A DNA stretch of 53,687 nt from Verrucomicrobiota bacterium. GTDB lineage: Bacteria; Verrucomicrobiota; Verrucomicrobiia; Chthoniobacterales; SZAS-18. Under the pieces are notes generated by a model. It was not told the origin of the DNA. It made no database searches and worked only from the letters and a program-made list of their open reading frames with translations. Shown piece after piece: positions 42,702 through 50,880 of the stretch (its first letter is position 1; every line of letters begins with the position of its first letter). Where the stretch lies: the NCBI GenBank assembly GCA_019241085.1, contig JAFAXH010000166.1, positions 1-53,687 on the forward strand. The letters are read 5' to 3'. The translations under genes and the position numbers were made by a program.

Positions 42702-44147
42702 TCAGCGGAGTTGGAGAATTTCATCTGCGCCGCGGTTGACCTCGCGGAAGCGCGCGGCGTTTTCCGGCCGCTTGATGTCCAAGTCCCACGTCGGGATCAT
42801 CTCGCTCATGCGCGCCTTGCCCTCGGACGTTGCAAGCAAATGCGGGAAACATTTCTTCACCACGTCGAGCACGATGTTCACCGACACCGACGCGCCCGGC
42901 GACGCGCCGAGCAACGCCGAGATCATGCGCTCCGCGTCGGTGAGGACCTCGGTGCCGTAGTGGACGATGCCCGCCTTGCCCTCGGTTTTCTTGATCGCCT
43001 GCACGCGGATGCCCGCGTCGATGAGCTTCCAATCCTCGGCCTTCGCCGTGGGATAAAAAACGCGCAGCACGTCGATGCGATCCTGCATGCTCTGCGTGCC
43101 TTGCTGCACGAGGTAACGCACGAGGTCGAGGTTGTGCAGGCCGACGTTGACGAGAGTGAAAAAATTGTCCGGCCGGATGGAGAACGGCAGGTCGGTGACG
43201 CTCCCTTTTTTGTGCAGAAACTTCGTCGTCCAAGCCGCGAACGGCCCGAAGAGCAGCGTTTTTTTCCCATCCAAAATCCGCGTGTCCAGGTGCGGCACCG
43301 CCATGGTCGGCGCGGCGTCGAGCGGCTGGCCGTAAACCTTCGCCTGATGCCGGGCGACGATCTCCGGATTGTCGCAGATCAGCCATTGCCCGCCGATGGG
43401 AAAACCGCCCAGTCCTTTCGCCTCGGCGATACCGGACTTTTGCAACAGCGGCAAACTCCCGCCGCCCGCGCCGGCGAAGACGAACGCCGCGCGGTTCGCG
43501 CGCACCTCGCCGGTATTCAAATTCTTGGCGTGAACCTCCCATTGGCCGCCGGATTTTTTCAAATCCACGACGCGATGATTGGACGCGATGCCGCAACGCT
43601 CCTGCCGGCTGAGCCAGGCGAGCAGCTTGCGCGAGATCGCGCCGAAATTCACGTCCGTGCCGCCGTCCACTTTCGTCGCCGCAATGGGCACCCGCGCGTC
43701 GCGACCTTCCACCAGCAACGGCGCCCAGCGCGCGATGGTCGCGCGGTCGGTCGAGTATTCGATGCCTTGGAAAAAATGGTGCGCCGCCATGCCTGCGTGA
43801 CGCTTTTGCAGGAAGTCCACCATGTCCGCGCCGTGGACGAAGCTCAGGTGCGCGACCGGGTTGATGAACTCCTGCGGACGGTCCGCCATGCCGCTGGCGA
43901 CCGCGTAGCTCCAGAATTGTTTCGAGTGCTCAAACTGCTCAAAAATCTCGATCAACTTGGCGACATTCACCGAGCCATCCGGCTCGCGCGCCGGCGTGTA
44001 GCTCAGCTCGCACAGCCCCGCGTGCCCCGTGCCCGCGTTGTTCCAGCCATCCGAGCTTTCCTGCGCTAGGCCGTCGGTGACTTCATAGACCTGGATCGCC
44101 AACCTCGATTCGAGCCGCTTGAGCAGCGCGCCCAGATTGGCCGACAT
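42702..44147 (-). CDS. mqo: malate:quinone oxidoreductase, 5' end apparently frameshifted
   Basis: 481 residues from MSANLGALLKRLE. The family is clear: ESSDGWNNAGTGHAGLCELSY, GMAAHHFFQGIEYST, TDVNFGAISRKLL, VFAGAGGGSLPLLQKSGI, LGGFPIGGQWL and GASPGASVSVNIVLDV. It oxidises malate to oxaloacetate with a quinone, at the inner membrane. The first ATG/GTG/TTG in frame is at 44147, but the conserved FAD-binding start (NPDVILIGSGVM) lies above it, in frame, cut off by a TGA at 44181-44183. In another frame an ATG at 44203 begins MPYPSRVE and would join this sequence if one base were added near the G4/T3 run at 44175-44181. So either a real frameshift, a sequence error, or a rare start codon (ATC). 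Confidence 0.9.
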   Translation of the reverse strand: MSANLGALLKRLESRLAIQVYEVTDGLAQESSDGWNNAGTGHAGLCELSYTPAREPDGSVNVAKLIEIFEQFEHSKQFWSYAVASGMADRPQEFINPVAHLSFVHGADMVDFLQKRHAGMAAHHFFQGIEYSTDRATIARWAPLLVEGRDARVPIAATKVDGGTDVNFGAISRKLLAWLSRQERCGIASNHRVVDLKKSGGQWEVHAKNLNTGEVRANRAAFVFAGAGGGSLPLLQKSGIAEAKGLGGFPIGGQWLICDNPEIVARHQAKVYGQPLDAAPTMAVPHLDTRILDGKKTLLFGPFAAWTTKFLHKKGSVTDLPFSIRPDNFFTLVNVGLHNLDLVRYLVQQGTQSMQDRIDVLRVFYPTAKAEDWKLIDAGIRVQAIKKTEGKAGIVHYGTEVLTDAERMISALLGASPGASVSVNIVLDVVKKCFPHLLATSEGKARMSEMIPTWDLDIKRPENAARFREVNRGADEILQLR

Positions 44148-44201
44148 GACGCCGCTGCCGATGAGGATGACGTCGGGGTTTCAACGCGGGAGGGGTAAGG
44201 C

Positions 44202-44627
44202 ATGGGAAATCGTCGCTTACATTTCGGAGAAACCATCGCGTTTGCCAAGCGGGCTCCGCGGCGCTCGGACTCGCCGAGACCGCGACAACCGACGAAATCC
44301 GCGCCGCCCGAACGCGTGCAATTGAGCCGCCTTGCGGACCTCGGATTTCACTGGGATCGCCATGCGCGCAGGGCGACAGTAGAACCCCATTCACGAAAGA
44401 AGGTGGACACGGTCACACTTTCTGAGGCTGTATCGGTGCTGCGAATCCTTGACTGTAAGGAACTCGATCTTTCCAGCTGCCACAGTCTGCAAAACGTCGA
44501 TGGCCTCAAGGAGCTGCGCGCGCTCACCAGCCTCTATCTGCGCGGATGCCCAAAAATTAGCGCAGGCGACATCCAAGCTCTGAAAGTCGCGCTGACAAAA
44601 GCGAAAATTGAATCGTCGAATTACTGA
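44202..44627 (+). CDS. short leucine-rich-repeat protein, probably a fragment
   Basis: 141 residues in frame from the ATG at 44202; a GTG at 44316 is an equally possible start. Only the last 60 residues carry a clear signal: LRILDCKELDLSSCHSLQNV, then DGLKELRALTSLYLRGCPKI, then SAGDIQALKVALTKAKI. This is the Amn1-like/SLQNVDGL-type leucine-rich repeat seen in large verrucomicrobial proteins, with only about two repeats left plus the C-terminal cap. The N-terminal half is Arg/Pro-rich with no pattern and overlaps the region needed for mqo expression on the other strand. I take it as a decayed remnant of a longer protein. Confidence 0.55.
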   Translation: MGNRRLHFGETIAFAKRAPRRSDSPRPRQPTKSAPPERVQLSRLADLGFHWDRHARRATVEPHSRKKVDTVTLSEAVSVLRILDCKELDLSSCHSLQNVDGLKELRALTSLYLRGCPKISAGDIQALKVALTKAKIESSNY

Positions 44628-45145
44628 GCGGTAAATCATCCATCCGACACTGCGGGAACACGGCGGACTCTGCTCCGCAGCGCGACCAGACTGCAGTGCC
44701 CGTCACCAATCGGGCGAGGCGGTTGGCTCCCTGCGCTCACTCATGCGGGAGGAAGGAACGGGGGCGGCAAGCAGGCTTTGGAGTCGCTGAAAGCATTCTC
44801 GGCGCAACGCATGGGACGGTCCGAGCGCCCGGAGGCGTGCCGGGCGAAGCCGGGAGGGCAGCCGGCTTGACCGGAAGCGTTCTCGGCTAGGCCGGGGAGA
44901 TTCTCGGGACGACCGGACGCAGGCAGGCTCGGCGTCGCCGGAGGCGATCTCGGCGACGTTACAATGGCCGCTCGGCATCGCCGGGGAGCATCTTGGCAGC
45001 GTTACAAAACCCTGTCGGGATGGCCGGCAGGCACCTCGGCGACGTTACAACGCACGCCGGGTGGCAGCGATTGCAAAAACGCCTCGGAAGAGCACGCTCT
45101 GCGGCGAGGCTTGGCGTTGTTGCGCGGACGCGATATAAAAAAGGC
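44628..45145. other. 518-base non-coding region with tandem array
   Basis: No supported gene. Bases 44628-44770 show nothing I recognise; bases 44771-45085 hold a degenerate tandem array (listed separately); and 45086-45145 is a short leader with AAAAAAGG just before the ATG at 45146, which may serve as ribosome binding site. Confidence 0.5.
44771..45085. repeat. degenerate 43-bp tandem repeat array
   Basis: About seven or eight imperfect units. Three best units (44923-44965, 44966-45008, 45009-45051) follow each other with exact 43-base spacing, each ending in a GTTACAA block (44958, 45001, 45044). The first two share 31 of 43 bases by hand count. A second marker, CCGGxxGCxxTCTCGG, recurs at about 44787, 44829, 44871, 44892, 44938, 44981 and 45024. 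Unit consensus is about GCAGGCTCGGCGTCGCCGGA then GGCGATCTCGGCGACGTTAC then AAT. Since 43 is not a multiple of three, it is not a simple protein repeat. Confidence 0.75.
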
Positions 45146-46204
45146 ATGTTCACGTGGCTAAGGCAACGACGCGGAATTTCTTTTATGCGGTGGTTTGGAT
45201 TTGCCGTCGTGCTCATTTGTTTTTCGATGCCGTTTCGAGCCGAATCCGCTGCTGCCGCTTCGGGGAAAAAGGAGGGTGGCATTTTTTCCCTGTATCGCAG
45301 GCGCGCGCCGCTCGATGACCCGGCGGAGTTGGACCTGCCTTACGTTGCCGGATTGTCCGTCCGGTTTGGCTGGGCGGAGCTGGAAAAAAGCCCCGGACAG
45401 TATGACTGGAGCCTGTTGGAAAAAGCGCACCGGATCGCTGCGGCAAAGAACAAGTTGTTGATGATCCGCGTGATCGCCGGCGTGAACAGCCCGCGCTGGC
45501 TCTACGCGCAGGGCGTTCCAAAAATCACCTTCCAAGGCGATGAAACGAATTGGATGCCGGCGGATGAAACCGCGACCATGCCGGTGCCTTGGAGCGAGAG
45601 CTATCTCCAGCGTTGGGAACGATTTCTGAGCGCCTTGGGCAGGGAGATTTCTGGATGGCCGGAGGTGTATTGCGTTCACATGACCGGAGGCGGTTTCATC
45701 GACGAGATGCATCTGCCGAAAAAAAATCCCGCCACCATCCAGCAATGGAACGAAGCCGGAATCAGTGATGAAACGCTGTTTGCAATGTGGAGAAAAATCA
45801 TCGCGGCCTACGACAAGTCGATGCCCGGAAACGTTGGCCTGACGCTCGCGCTGGGCATCCCGTTCGCGCGGAGCCGGACGCCGGAGCTCGTGTATCGTTA
45901 CGCCTTGGAACGCTATCCGGGCCGCGTGTGGTTCCAGCAAAATGGGTTAAAGGCAGAACGCGCTGCCGGCGCGAGGTTTCCCGAAATGCTCCGGGGCGCT
46001 TCCGCGAAAACCGTGGTCGGCTATCAGATGGTGGGCGGCGGCAGGTTTCTGGATGCCCAGACGGGGGATCGCAGGGCGGCATTTGAAAATGCCATCCAAG
46101 ACCACGCCTCCTACGTCGAGGTCTATCGCACCGACTTGATCGATCCGCAGTGGAGAGAGGCGCTGCAGTTTCTAGCCAGGGGCCTGCGGAGCAACAACAA
46201 CTAG
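45146..46204 (+). CDS. secreted TIM-barrel/glycosidase-like hypothetical protein
   Basis: 352 residues (339 if started at the second ATG, 45185). RWFGFAVVLICFSMPFRAES is a signal peptide. The body resembles the beta-galactosidase-like/GH5-like barrel: SVRFGWAELEKSPGQYDWSL, then LLMIRVIAGVNSPRWLYAQG, ETATMPVPWSESYLQRWERF, and YCVHMTGGGFIDEMHLP, where the Glu could be a catalytic acid. The usual second catalytic Glu is not obvious. It may act on polysaccharide, in line with the glycan genes that follow, but this is inference. Coding bases are less GC-biased than in the left part of the window. It follows the 43-bp array by about 60 bases. Confidence 0.65.
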   Translation: MFTWLRQRRGISFMRWFGFAVVLICFSMPFRAESAAAASGKKEGGIFSLYRRRAPLDDPAELDLPYVAGLSVRFGWAELEKSPGQYDWSLLEKAHRIAAAKNKLLMIRVIAGVNSPRWLYAQGVPKITFQGDETNWMPADETATMPVPWSESYLQRWERFLSALGREISGWPEVYCVHMTGGGFIDEMHLPKKNPATIQQWNEAGISDETLFAMWRKIIAAYDKSMPGNVGLTLALGIPFARSRTPELVYRYALERYPGRVWFQQNGLKAERAAGARFPEMLRGASAKTVVGYQMVGGGRFLDAQTGDRRAAFENAIQDHASYVEVYRTDLIDPQWREALQFLARGLRSNNN

Positions 46205-46260
46205 CTTATCTCGCGGAGCAGGCACCGGACATGCGCCGCGCCGCCGCTGCTGCCATGTCG

Positions 46261-46284
46261 CCGGCGCCGTGCTGCTAGCGCCGG
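46261..46284. other. GC hairpin between convergent genes
   Basis: A 7-bp stem, CCGGCGC with GCGCCGG, around a 10-base loop, in the 95-base gap between two convergent genes. No T-run follows on either strand, so it is only a possible terminator. Confidence 0.3.
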
Positions 46285-46299
46285 GGCGCACACCACCGA

Positions 46300-47118
46300 T
46301 TATTTCGCCGCGAGCGCGTGCGTGCGCAATTCTGGCACGGGCGCCGTGGCCGGGCGCTCGTAGAGGCCGGCTTGATCCTGATCGATGGCGCGCAGCTTCC
46401 ACCAGAGGTGAAAAAGTTCGCGAAACGCCTTGAGAATGACACCGAAGTTGGCGCCCGTGGGCTTGCCGTGGATGCGCGGGAAATGCGTCACCTTCACCTC
46501 GTGGATGCTCATGCCGAAGTGCTTGGCCTGCGCCAAAATTTCCGTGTTCACCATCGCCCCGACCGCGCGAATCTGCACCTGCTCGAACACTTGGCGGCGG
46601 AACAGTTTGAAAGCGCAGTCGATGTCGCGCACCCGCACGCCGAGCAGACATCGCACCAGCGTGTTCCAGCCCCAGGCGTTGATCAGCCGCGGCAACGGGT
46701 CCCGACGTTTGCCGCGGTAGCCCGCGACGATGTCGAAATCGTTCGCATACCGCACGACTTCCTGTAGCTCGTAAAGATCAAACTGCCCGTCAGCGTCGCT
46801 GAAGAACACTAGCGCATTGCGGGCCGCCATGATTCCGCTCTTGAGAGCCGCTCCGTAGCCTTTGTTTCCCTGATGGTGGACGGCGATGATCCGCGAATCC
46901 TCCTCCGCCAGCTCGTCGCAAATCTCCGCGGTCGCGTCGCTGCTGCCGTCGTTGACCACAATAATCTCCCAGCGGTGAGCGATCTCCGGCAGGACGGCGC
47001 GCGCCTGCTCGACGGTTTTGCGGATGTTTAATTGCTCGTTGTAAGCGGGAAAAATGACGGAAATTGAACTGACCATGCTTTCATCAGCAAGGTCTTGAGT
47101 TGGCTCGGAAAGAGTCAT
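46300..47118 (-). CDS. GT2-family glycosyltransferase (dolichyl/polyprenyl-phosphate sugar synthase-like)
   Basis: 272 residues from the ATG at 47118; starts at 47163 (ATG) and 47172 (GTG) would add 15-18 residues. GT2 features: SVIFPAYNEQLNIRKTVEQA, IIVVNDGSSDATAEICDEL, GNKGYGAALKSGI, and DADGQFDLYELQEVV with the metal-binding DAD/DxD; then IDCAFKLFRR and HFPRIHGKPTGANFGV, typical of DPM1-like enzymes. These move a sugar from a nucleotide to polyprenyl phosphate at the inner face of the membrane and feed GT-C enzymes. The C-terminus has no membrane helices. It is followed upstream by 430 non-coding bases. Confidence 0.88.
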   Translation of the reverse strand: MTLSEPTQDLADESMVSSISVIFPAYNEQLNIRKTVEQARAVLPEIAHRWEIIVVNDGSSDATAEICDELAEEDSRIIAVHHQGNKGYGAALKSGIMAARNALVFFSDADGQFDLYELQEVVRYANDFDIVAGYRGKRRDPLPRLINAWGWNTLVRCLLGVRVRDIDCAFKLFRRQVFEQVQIRAVGAMVNTEILAQAKHFGMSIHEVKVTHFPRIHGKPTGANFGVILKAFRELFHLWWKLRAIDQDQAGLYERPATAPVPELRTHALAAK

Positions 47119-47172
47119 TGTGGAAGTTTGCGCAGGGATAATCACGCTATTGCTGTAAAGCATTAAACGCAC

Positions 47173-47608
47173 CGAGTTGATGATTTTGAAAATTTGGACG
47201 CGAAAAATTTCTATTAATTCAAATATTCAAATGAGCCTTACTCAGTAACCCCAAGTAGCTCGCAAAGTTCGCCAAGTTTAAGCAGAAATTTTCTACGACC
47301 CAAGTGAACAGAAAGGCAGGAATTGTTAGACATTGTCTATAGAAAATAAGTTCTTTCTCAATTAAGTGTCGAACGTATGGCAGTGAGATGAATTTCAAGC
47401 TGGTTGTTTAAAGGAAAAGCTTGTGCTGTAGTCGCTACTTGGCAGCGAAAAGCGCGGGACTTATAGAGAAAAATCCTAACGGCGCAAGCCCAGAAACTAG
47501 TGCCGAGAGCTTCTCACGCCAGCGTTCCTTTCGAGGGAAACGCCCATAACTATCCGTGGTCTGCGAAAGCTGCCACCGTGAACGCGTGCCTCCCGCAGAC
47601 ACTACTAC
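47173..47608. other. AT-richer intergenic region, no gene seen
   Basis: 436 bases, much less GC-rich than the rest. On the minus strand it is the 5' region of the GT2 gene and the 3' region of the GT-C gene. Two hairpins can be drawn: GTCTGCG with CGCAGAC (47562-47603 region) and GCGTT-CC with GGAA-ACGC around 47522-47543. No known riboswitch could be matched. Bases 47180-47350 are AT-rich and may hold a promoter. Confidence 0.4.
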
Positions 47609-50600
47609 TTATTGGGCTGGCGCCTGTCCAGGATCGGATGGCTGCGCACTGGTGCCGGCGCCTTCGACGAGGAGGACTTTGGCGTTATAAGACTCGAAAA
47701 CGACACGGCCGTGCCGATTGAAATAGGCGAGGACATCCGGCTCGTTTAAGTGCGCGAATTGCAGCGGAGCTTGGATCACCCAAGTCCGCGGAGCCCGGGT
47801 TACAACGTCTTTCAATTCGTTCACGTTGCGTATCACTGGATTTCCGACAAACTTATCCCGGTAGAAGGAAGAGCCGGACAGGGTTTCGTAAGTGATCTGC
47901 TGCACGAGCAATGAGTTGAGGAAATGCCCGCCGGTGTTTCCAGAATAGTATTCATAAACGTGCGGGATGCCAGGGATCACGACATCTCCCGGCCGCATGT
48001 GTTCCTTCACGAACAGGCTCGCTCCACGATAATCCACGCGATAACTACCCATGCGGATGTTCAAACCAGGCACCTCGGCCTCCCAACACAATCGGTAGGC
48101 TTTGAGTAACCAAGTGTTTGTGGAAAGGAATACAAGAAGGGCAAAAAAAACCATGCAAGCATAATTGATGTGAAACAGGGACTGTCCGCCAATTCGCTGC
48201 GCGATGGCGTTCGTGTCATCCCAGAGCATGAACACCGTAGCTGCGCCGAGAAGCAAGAGCAGCGGTTGGTAGAACAAGCAATAACGTGGAGCGTAAACCG
48301 GCAGAAAGTTCGTGTAGCAAGTGATTGATCCTACAATCGCCACAAACAGATAACGAAACGCTGCTCGGCGCCAGAACAAGAAGGCACAAGTGCAAATCGC
48401 GATCGTCAGGAACACATGATTTTCGCTAAACGGCAGCTTCCTGAGGTAGTAGTAGGGATCGTAATTTGAATCCAGAAAATACAAGGACGGCGTGCTGATC
48501 GTGCTCAAGCCAATTCCAACCAAGAGATAAGGATCGTTCACGAGAAACCGCACGCAAAGCTGACCGGCAACAATGAAGGTCATCCAGAACAGGCATCGAT
48601 AGAAAACTCCGTCTTTAAGCCACCAGAACTCGCCCCATCGAACCGTGAACAGACACGCAGCCAGCACGGGCACGATGAACCCCGTTCCTTCCCACGAGAA
48701 ATACGTGGCGCAGAATGCAAACGCCGCGACCCGGAGGTAGTTCGCATAAAATGGTTTGGTGCGAATGGCCTCGTAGAAAGTCCAGAAGGTCAGGACGGAG
48801 AAGAACTGAGCTTGCGCAGGATAGAAGGCATTCTGCGCCCATCGGATATCCACTGGTAAGAAGGCGTAGATCAAAGCGGTGAACCAGCCTACCCGCCAAT
48901 CGAACATTCTCTTTCCCACCCACGCTAAGAGAATGATATTCACCGTTCCGAACAGGCAGGCGGGCGAGCGCATCGCAATCTCTCCCCAACCGAACAAGAA
49001 ACCAAATGCGGCGAGCACATAGGAAACCAGTTCGTAGGTTGTCAGAAAACGCTCCTTCGAGCCGATCATGGAATACGGGACTCCTCGCTCGAGAACGCCG
49101 TGCGCCTTGCGGATCAAAGTCATCTCGTCGTGATCCAGCGACATGCCAGCCAGATCGTCAACGCGCAGATAGCATCCCCCAACCACGATTCCGATTAGAA
49201 GCACAATTTTTCCCAAACGAGGCAGAGTGATCGGCTTGGATATGATTCCACGGAGAGGAAAGAAGTGGACTACCCGCGCCGCAAGAAGAACACAGACCAA
49301 ACAGACGATGAACTTCGCTTGGAAGGCGAAGTTGGCAGGCAGGCGATAGTCGTAACTGATCAGCCACAGAAAGAGTGCCAGGCAGAACGCAGGGGCGTGA
49401 AGGAAAGCATCGCGCAATAAATTCTCTTCCATCGGTGTCGCCTTCACTCGCGCGACTAAATAGCTGCACAGAAGGGAGAGTCCCAGGACGGCGGCGAAGA
49501 TTGCCAGATAGGCAATTGCCCATTTTGCCATCCCTTGGGAATCATAGAGTGGGACCGTCAGAGGAGCAGCGGCGGCTTGCGGCAGAATACCCCAAGGAGG
49601 CTGGCCATAGACGCCGGCGGAAACCGCGGGCGTCAATCGGATCGCGTGCATCCCGCCCCATTGTGCGACCGCGCGCCAGACACCGTCCCCGGTGAACCGT
49701 TGCACCTCGCCGCCTGGTTGCACGACGAAGCCATCCGCCAGCATCGCGGCCGGCCCTTGCGGCGAGCGCAGACGGATGATGATCTCGTTCTCGCCGTTTT
49801 GCAGCCAGGTGGTGATGTTATACAATTGAAGCGTCGGGATGGAAGTCACCGACGGCACGGTGGCAACCACCGGTTGATCGCCGTCCAGCGGGTTGGCCAT
49901 CGGCGCTCGGATCGCCGATGGCGTCGCTTCTGGCGCGGGCGAGGCGGCGCCTGGTGTCGGAGAGGGAGCGCTGGGAGCTTTGCTCAGATCTGGCACGCTG
50001 CCGGATGAGGTTACGGCTGGCATGACGCCGGATTGGCCGATCCTTAAAAATGGCGACGCCTTGGTTGCTGGCATGCGCAGCGTTTCCAAGGCGCGCAGTT
50101 GCCCGTTGACTATCAACTCGTAACCGCCGGTCGCCGCGATCTGAAGCCACGTCTCGCGTCGCGCGTCCGCGACGCGAAAGTTCGCGACGAAACCCTGTTC
50201 GCGCACATTTGTATTCGGAGAAGCAAGCCACTGACCTTGCGGCGCGGTGGCGAGCGCGCGGGGATCGAGATCGACTTGGTTGACGTGCGGATCAAAGCGC
50301 ACGGCAAATTTGGCCGCTGTCCATTGTGTCGCGTCGAACTCCGTGGAACTCCAGTGCATGCCCGGCGGCACGAGCGCGATGTTGGGCGCCGCGCGCCAGG
50401 TGTTGTCGGAAAAAACGTCGCGCGCCGGCTCGCGCGCGGCGCGGATGGTCAACCGCGCGATCAACCGCGCGGACTCGGGATAGATCGTCCGGTTGACCAC
50501 GACTCCAACTGCGTTGTGACCGGCATGGAGCAGGGTCTTCAGATCGAAGATGCCGCTCGTGTTCGTGGCATCGAACTCATTCGACGCGACGATGTCGCCA

Positions 50601-50878
50601 TTCACATAAAGCTCGAAGGAATCGGTCGCGCCGATCTGCATCCACGCCTGCTCAGGCGTCGCAGTCAGATAGATGTCCTTGCGGAAATAAACGATGGGCG
50701 CCGGCCGCTCCGGTTCCAGCCAGCGGGCCGCGCCGAAGTCGAGGTCGAAATGCGCCGTCGGCGGCGCGACGAAGGTGCGGATAAACAAGTAGCCGAACAA
50801 GACGACGAAGGCCACGACAATGCCGGCGGCGCACCGCCCTTCGCGTCGCCTGAAGAATCGTCTGACCCGCGCCCACAT
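47609..50878 (-). CDS. large GT-C-like membrane glycosyltransferase with N-terminal carbohydrate-binding-like domains
   Basis: 1089 residues. After one membrane helix (AAGIVVAFVVLFGYLFIRTF) come two beta-sandwich-like domains (about 45-155 and 215-440) that share the pattern WMQIGATDSFELYVNG / WLQIAATGGYELIVNG, followed by Asn-containing tails (HAGHNAVGVVV / QNGENEIIIRL); they look like the sugar-binding domains of glycosidases. A Pro/Ala/Ser linker lies inside the second. From about 500 on there are 11-13 membrane helices in the ArnT/PMT-like layout, with the acidic loop SLDHDEMTLIRKAHGVLERG. Such enzymes use polyprenyl-phosphate sugars at the outer face. A start at 51049 is possible but overlaps the next gene. 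Third gene of a minus-strand set; two bases after the TPR gene stop. Confidence 0.78.
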   Translation of the reverse strand: MWARVRRFFRRREGRCAAGIVVAFVVLFGYLFIRTFVAPPTAHFDLDFGAARWLEPERPAPIVYFRKDIYLTATPEQAWMQIGATDSFELYVNGDIVASNEFDATNTSGIFDLKTLLHAGHNAVGVVVNRTIYPESARLIARLTIRAAREPARDVFSDNTWRAAPNIALVPPGMHWSSTEFDATQWTAAKFAVRFDPHVNQVDLDPRALATAPQGQWLASPNTNVREQGFVANFRVADARRETWLQIAATGGYELIVNGQLRALETLRMPATKASPFLRIGQSGVMPAVTSSGSVPDLSKAPSAPSPTPGAASPAPEATPSAIRAPMANPLDGDQPVVATVPSVTSIPTLQLYNITTWLQNGENEIIIRLRSPQGPAAMLADGFVVQPGGEVQRFTGDGVWRAVAQWGGMHAIRLTPAVSAGVYGQPPWGILPQAAAAPLTVPLYDSQGMAKWAIAYLAIFAAVLGLSLLCSYLVARVKATPMEENLLRDAFLHAPAFCLALFLWLISYDYRLPANFAFQAKFIVCLVCVLLAARVVHFFPLRGIISKPITLPRLGKIVLLIGIVVGGCYLRVDDLAGMSLDHDEMTLIRKAHGVLERGVPYSMIGSKERFLTTYELVSYVLAAFGFLFGWGEIAMRSPACLFGTVNIILLAWVGKRMFDWRVGWFTALIYAFLPVDIRWAQNAFYPAQAQFFSVLTFWTFYEAIRTKPFYANYLRVAAFAFCATYFSWEGTGFIVPVLAACLFTVRWGEFWWLKDGVFYRCLFWMTFIVAGQLCVRFLVNDPYLLVGIGLSTISTPSLYFLDSNYDPYYYLRKLPFSENHVFLTIAICTCAFLFWRRAAFRYLFVAIVGSITCYTNFLPVYAPRYCLFYQPLLLLLGAATVFMLWDDTNAIAQRIGGQSLFHINYACMVFFALLVFLSTNTWLLKAYRLCWEAEVPGLNIRMGSYRVDYRGASLFVKEHMRPGDVVIPGIPHVYEYYSGNTGGHFLNSLLVQQITYETLSGSSFYRDKFVGNPVIRNVNELKDVVTRAPRTWVIQAPLQFAHLNEPDVLAYFNRHGRVVFESYNAKVLLVEGAGTSAQPSDPGQAPAQ

Positions 50879-50880
50879 TT

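Noticed and set aside
42371..42739. A 122-residue plus-strand open frame over the repeat region
   Set aside because: It translates repeat family B; such frames are a known annotation artefact.
44083..44394. Minus-strand open frame overlapping the 5' end of mqo
   Set aside because: It reads the mqo start region in a wrong frame, and the part upstream shows no pattern.
44771..45085. CRISPR array
   Set aside because: Units are degenerate along their whole length, with no constant repeat plus unique spacer layout, and no cas genes are near.
47500..47608. Cyclic-di-GMP (GEMM-like) riboswitch, suggested by a GCGAAAGCTGCC-like segment
   Set aside because: The conserved core could not be aligned, and on that strand no gene lies downstream.
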